Assembly (NCBI GenBank): GCA_963741305.1
Contig: CAVUHL010000003.1
Coordinates: 310,001-374,000 of the forward strand
Reading direction: 5' to 3'
Source of the DNA: DATMER01 sp963741305
GTDB lineage: Bacteria > Acidobacteriota > Thermoanaerobaculia > Multivoradales > UBA5704
DNA: 64,000 bases
This document shows positions 15,672-23,263 of the stretch, piece by piece. Position numbers and translations under genes: made by a program. The notes beneath the pieces are model-generated. The model did not search any database and was not told where the DNA came from. It saw only the letters and a program-made list of their open reading frames with translations. How positions within the stretch are numbered: the stretch's first letter is position 1; each line of letters opens with the position of its first letter.

Positions 15672-17876
15672 ATGCTCGATTCGCGCCGCTGCCGTTCCTT
15701 GCTTCTCTCCTTTGGCCTTGTTCTCCTCGTTTTTCTCCCAGTAGCTGCGTTTGCGGCAGGCGCCGACGATTCGGGCGAGGCGCTGCGCGAGGCGGCGCGC
15801 GCCGGGGATCTGACGCGGATCGAGGCGCTGCTCGCCGCCGGGACGCCGATCGACGCGCCGGCCCGCTACGGCCAGACGCCCCTCTACTTCGCGGCTGAGA
15901 AGGGACATCTCGCGGTGGTAAAGCGGCTCGTCGAGCGCGGAGCGAACGTCAACGCCAAGGACAGCTTCTTCGGCGCCACGGCCTTGGGGATAGCGCTCCA
16001 GGGCGGGCACAACGAGGTGGCGCGCTATCTCCTGGCCCATGGAGCCGACGATGCCTTCACCGCTCTCGGGGCGGCCCTCGAGAACGATGACCTTGAGCTG
16101 GCGCGCGCCGCGCTCGCCACCGGCCTCGTCGAGCCGCTCGATCTCGCAGCCGCGCGCCGCGAGGTCAAAGACACGGCCGGGCCAATGAGCGAGCTGCTGG
16201 CCAAGGCGACGGCGAAGCCGCGGCAGCGGCCTCCCTACAAGGCAACGCCGGAACAGTTGTCCATTTACGCCGGGCGCTACCGGCAGGAAATCGGGAAAGA
16301 CGCCACGGTCGCCGTGCGCGGCGATGGCCTGGCAATCACGCTTCCGGGCAAGACGGAGATGGTCCTGACCCCGGTGGAAGAGGGCCGGTTCGACAGCGCC
16401 GACGGCAACCTGTCGATCGTTTTCGGCGGCCGGGGAGGCGGCGTCGAGTGGGCGCGCGTGAACGAGGGCGGCGAGCTTTCTTTTCTCGGCGTGGTGAACG
16501 CCGATCCGACGGCGCTTCGCACCGCTGCGGCTCCCGGCGCCGAAGCGAAGCCGGAGCCGGCGGGCGCTCCTCGCCCATGGCCGCAATTCCGCGGCCCGCA
16601 CGCTTCGGGGATCGGCGACGGCCAGGGCGCGCCCGCGGCCTGGAACGTCACGACCGGCGAAGGCGTGCGCTTCAGGACGCCGATTCCGGGCATCGGCCTG
16701 GCCAGCCCGATCGTCTGGGGAGACCGGATCTTCGTCATCACCGCGGTGAGCTCCAAGGGTGACACGACCTTCCGCACCGGACTCTACGGCGACGTCACCT
16801 CGGTCGACGATCATTCCGAGCACTCCTTCCGGCTCTACGCCCTCGACGCAGCCACCGGCAGCGTGGCCTGGGAGCGCGAGGTCTATCGCGGCGCGCCCAA
16901 GGTAGAGCGCCATCTCAAGTCGAGCCTCGCCAACTCCACTCCGGCTACCGACGGCGAGCGCGTCGTCGTGCTCTTCGGCGCGATCGGCAAGCTCGCCGCC
17001 TACGACTTCGAGGGCAAGCAGCTCTGGCAGCGCGACATCGGCATCCTCGACTCCAACGATCCCATGTCCGGTAGCGCCGAGTGGGGGCACGCCAGCTCGC
17101 CCATCCTCTATGGCGACCTGGTGCTCGTGCAGGGGGACCGGCGCAAGGACTCCTTCCTCGCCGCCTATCGCCTGGCGACTGGCGAGGAAGTCTGGAAGGC
17201 GGCGCGCGAAGAGCCCTCCACCTGGGGGACGCCGAACGTCCTCCCGGCTCCCACGGGCGACGAGCTGATCGCCAACGGGCCGACGATCCGAGCCTACGAT
17301 CCGCGCACCGGGAAGCCGCTATGGAGCCTGGGGCCGAGCTCCGAGGTGGTCGTCGCCACGCCCATCATCGGCGACGGCCTGGCGTACGTGACCGCCGGCT
17401 ATCCGCCGGTACGTCCGGTCTACGCCGTACGGCCGGGGCAGCGCGGGGACCTCTCTCTGCCCAAGGGCGAGAAGACCAGCAAGGCGATCGCCTGGAGCCA
17501 TATGCGCGGCGGGACCTACATCCCTTCGCCGATCCTCTACCGCGGCATCCTCTATACCTGCAACAACAACGGCATCCTGACCGCCTACCGCGCGGAAACC
17601 GGCGAGCAGCTCTCGATGATCCGGCTGACCGCCACCACCACGGCATCCTTTTCCGCCTCTCCCATCGCGGCCGACGGCAAGCTCTACTTCGCGAGCGAGA
17701 CGGGGGACGTCTACATTTTGCGCGCCGGCCCCGAGCCGGAGCTCCTCGCCGTCCAGCCGATGGGGGAGATCGTCATGTCGACGCCCGCGGTCTCCGGCGG
17801 CCTGATGGTCGTGCGCACCCTCAACCACGTCTTCGGGCTCGCGCAGCCGGCCCCGGAGCGCCGCGGGGCTCCCTGA
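15672..17876 (+). CDS. Secreted ankyrin-repeat / PQQ beta-propeller fusion protein
   Basis: This 734-residue protein has a signal peptide (SLLLSFGLVLLVFLPVAAFA). Residues 35-160 or so carry ankyrin repeats (YGQTPLYFAAEKGHLAVVKR, ATALGIALQGGHNEVARYLL). A short linker domain around 195-280 (YAGRYRQEIGKDATVAVRGD) resembles the DUF3471-like module often attached to beta-lactamases. From about 300 a PQQ/YVTN-type eight-bladed propeller begins with PWPQFRGPHASGIGDGQGAP and repeats LYALDAATGSVAWEREV and AYDPRTGKPLWSLGP. GGAGG before the ATG supports the start. The propeller alone is common in Acidobacteriota and Planctomycetota; the N-terminal ankyrins suggest a protein-binding scaffold. Enzymatic function is uncertain. 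Confidence 0.8.
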   Translation: MLDSRRCRSLLLSFGLVLLVFLPVAAFAAGADDSGEALREAARAGDLTRIEALLAAGTPIDAPARYGQTPLYFAAEKGHLAVVKRLVERGANVNAKDSFFGATALGIALQGGHNEVARYLLAHGADDAFTALGAALENDDLELARAALATGLVEPLDLAAARREVKDTAGPMSELLAKATAKPRQRPPYKATPEQLSIYAGRYRQEIGKDATVAVRGDGLAITLPGKTEMVLTPVEEGRFDSADGNLSIVFGGRGGGVEWARVNEGGELSFLGVVNADPTALRTAAAPGAEAKPEPAGAPRPWPQFRGPHASGIGDGQGAPAAWNVTTGEGVRFRTPIPGIGLASPIVWGDRIFVITAVSSKGDTTFRTGLYGDVTSVDDHSEHSFRLYALDAATGSVAWEREVYRGAPKVERHLKSSLANSTPATDGERVVVLFGAIGKLAAYDFEGKQLWQRDIGILDSNDPMSGSAEWGHASSPILYGDLVLVQGDRRKDSFLAAYRLATGEEVWKAAREEPSTWGTPNVLPAPTGDELIANGPTIRAYDPRTGKPLWSLGPSSEVVVATPIIGDGLAYVTAGYPPVRPVYAVRPGQRGDLSLPKGEKTSKAIAWSHMRGGTYIPSPILYRGILYTCNNNGILTAYRAETGEQLSMIRLTATTTASFSASPIAADGKLYFASETGDVYILRAGPEPELLAVQPMGEIVMSTPAVSGGLMVVRTLNHVFGLAQPAPERRGAP

Positions 17877-17883
17877 CCAGGCC

Positions 17884-18462
17884 GTGCGTAAGTCGACCGT
17901 TCTCCAGATCCTCGGCGCGATCGCGTTCGTAGCGATCGTGATCGTCTCGGCTCGCGCGTTTTTCGCAGCCCGGTCGCACGTGGACTGTGCCTCGCGTATC
18001 CTCAGCGGCGCACCTCCCAGCGACCAATCGCCACCGGCGACGTATGGCCGGCTCGCGAATGCCTTCTGGCAGCATCGCGACCTGTACCTGGCGCGCGTGC
18101 TTGCCCAGGAATGCTCCCCCGGCGCTGGTGGAGGCCTACGGAAGGCGCAGCGCCAGGCCCTTTCCCTGGCTGTCGTCAAGACGCGGCTCAGCCCCTCTCA
18201 ACGTGAGGCGCTGGGCGCCGTTCTCCTTCCCTCACCCGATGGGGGGCGTGGTCTGACACGCCTGGCCCAAGCAGAGTGGGGCCGTCCCCCGACCGACCTC
18301 AACGAGCAGGAGATGACCTGGCTCTTCGTCATTGGCCAGTTGGGGCCGGGTTGCTCGAGGCAGCGAGCCCTCTCCGAGCCCGATCGGCAAGTCTGCGCGA
18401 GTCGCTACCAGAGCCTGCTCGCCGAGCTCCCTCGCCTTCGCTCGTTGGCTCCTCAGACATGA
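17884..18462 (+). CDS. Membrane-anchored transglycosylase-like protein (GT51-like, small)
   Basis: This 192-residue protein starts at a GTG seven bases after the propeller gene. One N-terminal membrane segment (VLQILGAIAFVAIVIVSARA) is followed by a soluble part. RGLTRLAQAEWGRPPTDLNE and QEMTWLFVIGQLGPG resemble the end of the GT51 peptidoglycan glycosyltransferase domain, where an Y-x-G-x-x-x-x-x-L-x-x-x-E helix follows the active site. The region that would hold the catalytic EDxxFxxHxG motif is not recognisable, so it may be an inactive or degenerate relative. The assignment rests on pattern similarity only. Confidence 0.45.
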   Translation: MRKSTVLQILGAIAFVAIVIVSARAFFAARSHVDCASRILSGAPPSDQSPPATYGRLANAFWQHRDLYLARVLAQECSPGAGGGLRKAQRQALSLAVVKTRLSPSQREALGAVLLPSPDGGRGLTRLAQAEWGRPPTDLNEQEMTWLFVIGQLGPGCSRQRALSEPDRQVCASRYQSLLAELPRLRSLAPQT

Positions 18463-18472
18463 TGATCGAACG

Positions 18473-18918
18473 GTGACCGCCCTCCTGGTCCTGTTGTTCG
18501 TGGCCTCGTTCTTGAGCCCGGCCTTGTGCAACCAGCGGGATGGAGAGGTCTGCACGCAGCTTTCCCAGGTTATATAGCCGCTTCTGGTTCGATGTTGTCG
18601 ATACGCGAGGTGTTCGCAGACCCGGATGAGTTTGCGGAGCGCCCGTTCTCCGGTCTCTATGTGACAACCGCCTGGACTGCCAACATTCCATTCATCCTTG
18701 TCTCTCTGCAACTCCTCGTATGGCCAAAGCGCCGGCTTCCGCGGTGAGCTGTCATCGCCACCACCCTGGCCGCGGTTTATGCCTGGTTGGTGCCCGTTGT
18801 GGTCATACCCGAAAGCTCCTCGATACAGGAGATGTTGCTTCCAGGATACTGGCTTTGGGTTTCGAGCCTATCGCTCATGGCCGTCTGGTCTTTCGCCCTG
18901 GGCCGCGTCCCCGAGTGA
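18473..18918 (+). pseudogene. Decayed small membrane protein gene
   Basis: Three pieces of one probable membrane protein follow each other: VTALLVLLFVASFLSPALCN from a GTG at 18473, then after a frame change near 18575 a segment with AFAERPFSGLY-like spacing and TTAWTANIPFILVSLQLLVW, then after an in-frame TGA at 18745-18747 the segment ATTLAAVYAWLVPVVVIPES with SSLSLMAVWSFALGRVPE, ending at 18918. Each piece contains a hydrophobic helix and they read in order, which fits a single protein of about 150 residues with four helices. One frameshift and one internal stop make a product unlikely. Confidence 0.5.
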
Positions 18919-18945
18919 CTCGGGCAGGTTGCCGAGTCACTCGAG
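18905..18945. repeat. GAGTGACTCGG inverted repeat (same family as the 21-bp arrays)
   Basis: CCGAGTGACTCGG (18911-18923) and CCGAGTCACTCGA (18932-18944) face each other across an eight-base gap. The GAGTCACTCGG core is the same as in the 21-bp units at 22.7, 32.9 and 38.4 kb. It sits between the decayed membrane gene and the 3' end of the RiPP precursor gene, where it could act as a transcription-ending hairpin for either, although no T-tract is seen. Confidence 0.6.
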
Positions 18946-18964
18946 GCGCTTCCCTGGGTTGCAC

Positions 18965-19153
18965 TTAGCAGTATGCGCTGCCGCAGGTGTTGCGGCTATC
19001 ACAAGCGCTAAAGCTTTCCGTACATAGAGCAGAGTAGGTGCCGGTCTCGGTGCAAGCCCTGGTCACTCCACCCGCCACGCCCTTCATTGCCGAAGAATCC
19101 AATTTCCTGAGGGTTTCCTTCGCTAGCGTCAGCTTCTTCGTCTGCTTTTTCAT
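18965..19153 (-). CDS. RiPP precursor peptide (lanthipeptide-like leader), copy 1
   Basis: This 62-residue peptide begins MKKQTKKLTLAKETLRKLDS and has GVAGG as the leader end, followed by a Cys/Ser/Thr-rich core: VTRACTETGTYSALCTES, then FSACDSRNTCGSAYC. The core has five Cys and many Ser/Thr. The leader type (basic start, K-x-x-L-x-L-x-K-E-T-L-R-x-L, double glycine) is shared with three other peptides in this window and resembles class I lanthipeptide-like precursors. CAGGAGAACTC before the ATG is a good ribosome-binding site. No LanB/C, LanM or radical-SAM enzyme is in the window, so modification would need enzymes elsewhere. It is divergent from a trypsin-like protease gene. Confidence 0.75.
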   Translation of the reverse strand: MKKQTKKLTLAKETLRKLDSSAMKGVAGGVTRACTETGTYSALCTESFSACDSRNTCGSAYC

Positions 19154-19265
19154 GAGTTCTCCTGAAGTTGCCGGGGGCCTTCCCCGGGCCCGGGCATTCT
19201 AGCTCAGATTCAAGTGCAAATATGTGCCCCGTCTGGAACAGCCATGAGCTTGCTGTAGACTTGGG

Positions 19266-20039
19266 TTGACGCCTGTTCCGGATCGCCGTGTGGGATCAAC
19301 TTTGAAACACCTTCTCCGTCGGCTTGTCATCAGCCTGGCCTGCTTGGTTGTAGCCCTAGCGGGTTTGGCGTTTCTATTTCCGATACAACCGGCCGGGCTT
19401 GTGCCGCCAGGATCCGGTGTCTATATCGGGGACGGCATCATGCTCAGCAACCAGCATATTGCAGCCTATGTATCCGAGGAGAGCTCTTTTCTGGTGCCCG
19501 GCTGGAAGTATCTTTGGCACACCCTTGACGTGGACGTTGAGGAGGTCGTCTTCGTTGACCGGGATCTGGAATTGGCTGTCATCAAGTTGCAACCTTCGAT
19601 GTTGAATGTCGTGAGAGTGGTTACACCATGCTTGTCGACTCGATCCGTGAAGCAAGGAGAAACGCTCAGGGTCACCAGTAGCCCCGGTGGGAAGTTCCCT
19701 CCCGTGTCAGCGGCACTGGTTGTAAGCGATGCCCGGCCGCTCATGCGCCTTAACCCCTCCCCAAGCGATGGGAATCCATATTCGGCAATGACGGTCATCG
19801 CGACTCTCTCGGCCGATCAAGCGGCCCTCGTCGGTAAAGGCTCGTCGGGCGGGCCAGTGCTGAACGACGATGGAGAGCTTGTCGGATTGGTATGGACAGG
19901 ACGCGTTGTAGGCGGTGGCGCAAAGGAAATCTGGATTACGCCGGTCTCGGCCTGGCTGAGCCAGCCGCAATTGGCAGAGATGCAGAAGGATGTGTTGCGG
20001 CATCTATCCTGCGGCTCCGAACGTGGGCTCCCTGCATGA
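19266..20039 (+). CDS. Membrane-anchored trypsin-like serine protease
   Basis: This 257-residue protein has one N-terminal hydrophobic helix (LVISLACLVVALAGLAFLFP) that probably anchors it with the catalytic domain outside. The catalytic triad is visible: His in IMLSNQHIAAYVSE (near residue 64), Asp in VDRDLELAVIKLQ (near 100) and Ser in GKGSSGGPVLNDDGELVGLV (near 193). The spacing fits the chymotrypsin/DegP fold with no PDZ domain. The frame opens at TTG 19266; GTG 19290 is an alternative start and no strong ribosome-binding site separates them. It is divergent from RiPP precursor copy 1, so a role in leader removal or immunity is possible but unproven. Confidence 0.75.
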   Translation: MTPVPDRRVGSTLKHLLRRLVISLACLVVALAGLAFLFPIQPAGLVPPGSGVYIGDGIMLSNQHIAAYVSEESSFLVPGWKYLWHTLDVDVEEVVFVDRDLELAVIKLQPSMLNVVRVVTPCLSTRSVKQGETLRVTSSPGGKFPPVSAALVVSDARPLMRLNPSPSDGNPYSAMTVIATLSADQAALVGKGSSGGPVLNDDGELVGLVWTGRVVGGGAKEIWITPVSAWLSQPQLAEMQKDVLRHLSCGSERGLPA

Positions 20040-20122
20040 CCTTTCGCATTTGCGAGTCCGACGAATCCATTCTGGTACAACTCAATGGTGCTTCCCCGGG
20101 AACCTTCTAACAGGAGATGCCC

Positions 20123-20390
20123 ATGAACCTGGCGCAGCGGATCACGATACCGGCCGAGAGGGACGATTCGGCGCTTGAGCCACAGATCTGTTCCGAGATC
20201 GAGGATCTCGTCAGCTCGGGGCGGCTGAAACCCGGCTTCCGAGCGCTGTTTCACGGCCCGTCCGGAACGGGCAAGACGCTGGCTGCCGCTCTCCTGGGGG
20301 GAAGCCGCGGGGCTGCCGGTCTTCCGGATCGATCTCTCCAAGGTGCACGTGTTCGGGGGCCATCCTCGGGCCCCTCCGGTGCCTCATAAG
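20123..20390 (+). pseudogene. Remnant of an AAA+ ATPase gene
   Basis: The start MNLAQRITIPAERDDS and LFHGPSGTGKTLAAALLG (Walker A) are typical of contextual AAA+ ATPases. Just after Walker A a frame change occurs near 20298: the next frame reads EAAGLPVFRIDLSKVHVF, which is the expected continuation. Walker B, the sensors and the rest are missing. The gene is both frameshifted and truncated after about 270 bp, and lies 80 bases downstream of the serine protease. Confidence 0.7.
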
Positions 20391-20461
20391 CGCCACAATC
20401 CGCGGCGATGATGGGTGGCATGAAGAAATCGCCGGTCATGCGCCCCGGGATCCGAGGAACG

Positions 20462-20989
20462 ATGAAGCTCAACAAAGGCTTCCTGCTGACAGTCACGGCC
20501 ACCGTGGCCGTCATTGTGTCCTGTTGTGGTTCGCCTCCGAATCGTTCCCATCCGAGTGACGAAGAGCTGACGAGTGTCTTCCGGCTGAAGAAGAGCTCCT
20601 TTGAGGAGCTCCGCGGCATGGCAGCGTCAGATCGCCACCTGGTCAGGGTCACCATTGATTTTACCCGCTTGGAGGACGACTGGTCGTGGCCTCGACCTCC
20701 CGGCAAGATCGGTCTCACGCCTGAGCGGTGGGAACGCTATCGAGAGCTCTTTCGCGAAACTGGAGTCTGGGCAGGAATTAAAAGGGCGACAGATCCCGAT
20801 ACTATTTTCTTCGTCGCCTCGGCGCAGGGGCTCGCAACCGGTGGCAGCGAGAAGGGCTACGCCTTCTCAACCGCTGCCCTGTCGCCCGTCCTGTCGTCTC
20901 TTGACGGCCGTCCAGATCTAAAGAGCAATCGGCTGCGCTTCAAGCCCCTCGGGGATGGCTGGTACCTCTATTACTTTTGGGATGACTGA
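20462..20989 (+). CDS. Lipoprotein of unknown function
   Basis: This 175-residue protein starts MKLNKGFLLTVTATVAVIVS followed by Cys-Cys-Gly, a lipobox. The mature part contains FEELRGMAASDRHLVRVTID, LTPERWERYRELFRETGVWA and a C-terminal LGDGWYLYYFWDD. The Trp/Tyr-rich C-terminus suggests a compact folded domain. GAGGAACG before the ATG supports this start over the upstream in-frame Met at 20408. No family recognised. The neighbours are decayed or secreted proteins on the same strand, so no pathway can be inferred. Confidence 0.65.
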   Translation: MKLNKGFLLTVTATVAVIVSCCGSPPNRSHPSDEELTSVFRLKKSSFEELRGMAASDRHLVRVTIDFTRLEDDWSWPRPPGKIGLTPERWERYRELFRETGVWAGIKRATDPDTIFFVASAQGLATGGSEKGYAFSTAALSPVLSSLDGRPDLKSNRLRFKPLGDGWYLYYFWDD

Positions 20990-21112
20990 ACCAGCGGTGG
21001 TAGGTGCCTGGCGAGTGTTCGGGCTCGTTTAGGCAGCTTGGCGACACCATTGATTTAGGGGGATGAAGGCAAAGGGAGCTCGAGCGGCACTCCACCCACA
21101 AAGGAGGACTCT

Positions 21113-21703
21113 ATGAAGGTATGGACGAGTTTGCTCCACGGTTTCCTGGCGGTCACTCTAGCCATCTGCGTTGCTGCGCAGGCGAGCGCGACTACGTTGA
21201 GGCGCGCCGGCCTGGAGGAGCTGACCACGAGCAATGGCACGATCGTCGTCGGCGAGATCCTTGACGCCTATTCGTACTGGAACGCGGGTGGAACCTTCAT
21301 CCTCACCGACGTTCGGGTCACCGTGCACGAGGTCCTCAAAGGTCAGGTGAAAGGTGGTGAGCTCACGCTCACGATCATGGGGGGGACGGTTGGCGAGCTG
21401 ACCACCTTGATCGTCGGCGGCGCCGAGCTGCAGCCGGAGAATTCCTACGTGTTGTTCCTCGATGAGCGAAACCTGCCTGGCGTGAAGGAGAAGGCTCTCA
21501 CGGTATCCGACCACTGCCAGGGTGCCTTCGACCTCGTATCCAACGGCGAGGGCTTGAGGGCCGTAAGCCAAGCCAATCTGCACCCTCTGGTTCCTGACCG
21601 CCAAGGCTCCAGCGAACCTCCGGGCGGGGCCGAGGGGTTGGCGCTCGACTCCATGGTGCGTTCGATCCGCAACTTAACCAGGACCAGCCGGGAGGTGAAG
21701 TGA
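21113..21703 (+). CDS. Secreted partner protein of matrixin protease, second copy
   Basis: This 196-residue protein has a Sec signal (LHGFLAVTLAICVAAQASAT). The mature part contains TTSNGTIVVGEILDAYSYWN, TFILTDVRVTVHEVLKGQVK, GELTLTIMGGTVGELTTLIV and NSYVLFLDERNL. Its layout (N-terminal L-x-x-L-x-x-x-S/N-x-x-I/V-V-x-G, then a T-x-V-x-V-x-x-x-L strand pair, an M/F-G-G-x-V/T loop and a late V-L-F-L strand) parallels the 10915-11478 protein. Its stop overlaps by one base the start of the matrixin gene that follows, which suggests a fixed partnership. AGGAGG lies eight bases before the ATG. Family name unknown. Confidence 0.78.
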   Translation: MKVWTSLLHGFLAVTLAICVAAQASATTLRRAGLEELTTSNGTIVVGEILDAYSYWNAGGTFILTDVRVTVHEVLKGQVKGGELTLTIMGGTVGELTTLIVGGAELQPENSYVLFLDERNLPGVKEKALTVSDHCQGAFDLVSNGEGLRAVSQANLHPLVPDRQGSSEPPGGAEGLALDSMVRSIRNLTRTSREVK

Positions 21704-22662
21704 TGAACCGCACGGCGAATAGGGCTGCTCGGCTTTTTGCGACCGTGACCGTTGCAGTGGGAATAGTCGCTCTGGCGACCTCGGCCCACGCCCATCGAAT
21801 GATTCAGAACACCAGCACTGGCCGGGTGACCGCCGGCACCCCCGTCGCTTGTGAGGATCCTGGTGGCTTCGCGCACTGGGGCACCAGCTCGATCCCCTGG
21901 TACCACAATACAGCGGGCCAGGGCGCGGGCAAGGCGACTGCCCTCCAAGCGGCAATGCAGTCCTGGACCGACGTCACCAATGCCAGTCACGTATTGACCT
22001 ATACAGGCACAACCACAGCCGGCTGGGCCACCGACGGCGTCAATACCCTTCTGTGGGCGGTGGACAACGGTTGCACGGGTTCGTGCCTTGCGCTCACGGC
22101 ACTGGTCCTCCAGTCAGGCCAGGTGATCATCGAATCTGACGTGACCTTCAACTCGCTCTATACCTGGAACACCAATGGGGCCGATTACGATACCCAGGCA
22201 ATCGCCGCCCACGAGCTTGGGCACTCGCTCGGCATCCATCACACGGACGTCACCTCCATACCCCAGCCCACCATGTACGCTACGTACTTCGGCTCCGATG
22301 GGAGATCGCTCGAGGTGGACGACCAGGCAGCCCTCCAGTGCTCGGAGAGCAGGTACTTTTCCGGCGGTGGCGGCGTCGTACCGTCGGTACCCGCGTATCT
22401 CAACGTCTTCAACGAGTCGTGCCGAGGCCTCAATAGCGCGGAGTGGGCCGCCTCCTCCGGTGCCAGCTACTACGAGCTCTACCGCTCGACGAGCTCCAGT
22501 TTCTCAAGCCAGACGCTCGAATACTCAGGTACAGCCCTGTCTGATCAGCTCATTAATGTGACCACAACCACCTATTTACGAGTGCGGGCTTGCAACGCCA
22601 CCGGGTGCAGTGGATACCGGAACGGTAACGCGCCAGCCAGGTACGTTAGCGGCTGTGCTTGA
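21703..22662 (+). CDS. Secreted matrixin-like zinc metalloprotease with C-terminal Fn3-like domain
   Basis: This 319-residue protein has a signal peptide (FATVTVAVGIVALATSAHAH) and the zinc motif HELGHSLGIHHTD near residues 169-181. The Met-turn is supplied by PTMYATYFGSDGRSLEVDD. Residues beyond about 225 form a fibronectin-type-III-like or adhesion domain (WAASSGASYYELYRSTSSSF, then TTTYLRVRACNATGCSG). The start is the ATG overlapping the partner stop (TGATG). The stop codon lies within the first bases of the dispersed repeat at 22650-22772, so the extreme C-terminus may have been altered by repeat insertion. Confidence 0.85.
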   Translation: MNRTANRAARLFATVTVAVGIVALATSAHAHRMIQNTSTGRVTAGTPVACEDPGGFAHWGTSSIPWYHNTAGQGAGKATALQAAMQSWTDVTNASHVLTYTGTTTAGWATDGVNTLLWAVDNGCTGSCLALTALVLQSGQVIIESDVTFNSLYTWNTNGADYDTQAIAAHELGHSLGIHHTDVTSIPQPTMYATYFGSDGRSLEVDDQAALQCSESRYFSGGGGVVPSVPAYLNVFNESCRGLNSAEWAASSGASYYELYRSTSSSFSSQTLEYSGTALSDQLINVTTTTYLRVRACNATGCSGYRNGNAPARYVSGCA

Positions 22663-22772
22663 TTTCTGGAGGGAGAGCGTCTCGTGCTTGTCCTTGAGCG
22701 TCTCGGGTAGAGCCCCGAGTCACTCGGGTAGAGCTCTGAGTCGCTCGGAGGGGCCATCCACTCTAAGAAACA
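22650..22772. repeat. Dispersed repeat with 21-bp units (array B)
   Basis: This block closely matches 38320-38441: both begin GGCT[GA]TGCTTGATTTC, continue GGAGGGAGAGCGTCTCGTGC, contain two to three 21-bp units of the GGGTAGAGCCC type with GAGTCACTC, and end GGCCATCCACT...CTCTAAG. In this copy the full units lie at 22705-22725 and 22726-22746. The block begins at the stop codon of the matrixin gene. Two near-identical copies 15.7 kb apart show that the whole block, not only the units, is mobile or conserved. Confidence 0.85.
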
Positions 22773-22841
22773 ACGAGGCTTACCGGCAGGCTTTTCATCC
22801 GCCATCGGGCGGCCAGTCGAAGAATCAGCGGTCGCCCGTTG

Positions 22842-23110
22842 GGTCCCCGAAAGGATCTTCCGCTACGAATGGATTCCGGAAGCGAACGCCTTCCAACTCA
22901 CGATCGTGTTGCAGATCCTCGCTCAAGAGCAGCGTTGCGCCGGCCTGCTTGGCAACCGCCCATTGCATGGCATCCCAGAACGAGAGGTTGTGCTGCTCTA
23001 CGGCCCTCATCGCAAGACGGAGGCTTCCAGGTGTGGCAGCCACCACCGGGAACAATGCCTGCCAGTCCTCGACGAGAGCCGCCGCCTGGATGACGGTGAG
23101 CTTGCTCTTG
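22842..23110 (-). pseudogene. Truncated PIN-domain toxin gene, duplicate of the 27.6-28.1 kb copy
   Basis: The minus-strand reading SKLTVIQAAALVEDWQALFP, LRLAMRAVEQHNLSFWDAMQ and TLLLSEDLQHDRELEGVRF is nearly identical, in DNA as well as protein, to the C-terminal 90 residues of the intact PIN gene at 27616-28068. The N-terminal half with the first catalytic Asp is missing. Identity stops sharply near 23110, where a different gene fragment (SMR transporter) is fused. A one-base difference near 22847 also changes the C-terminus. Confidence 0.85.
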
Positions 23111-23210
23111 GGATCGTTTTGCTGGGCGAACCAGCGACCGCGGGCCGGCTCCTGAGTCTCGCGCTCATTCTCGCAGGCATTATCGGTCTGAAGCTGGCTT
23201 CCCCGGCCCG
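23110..23210 (+). pseudogene. C-terminal remnant of an SMR-family transporter
   Basis: The plus strand reads LGIVLLGEPATAGRLLSLAL and ILAGIIGLKLASPA, the characteristic last helix of small multidrug resistance (EmrE/SugE-like) proteins. Only this end is present; the first three helices are gone. It is joined directly to the truncated PIN fragment, marking a deletion or recombination junction. Confidence 0.6.
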
Positions 23211-23263
23211 ACGGGCGCCTCCCGTGCACGAGAGTCCAGCGCCCGCCTGGCCGGACGCGCGGA

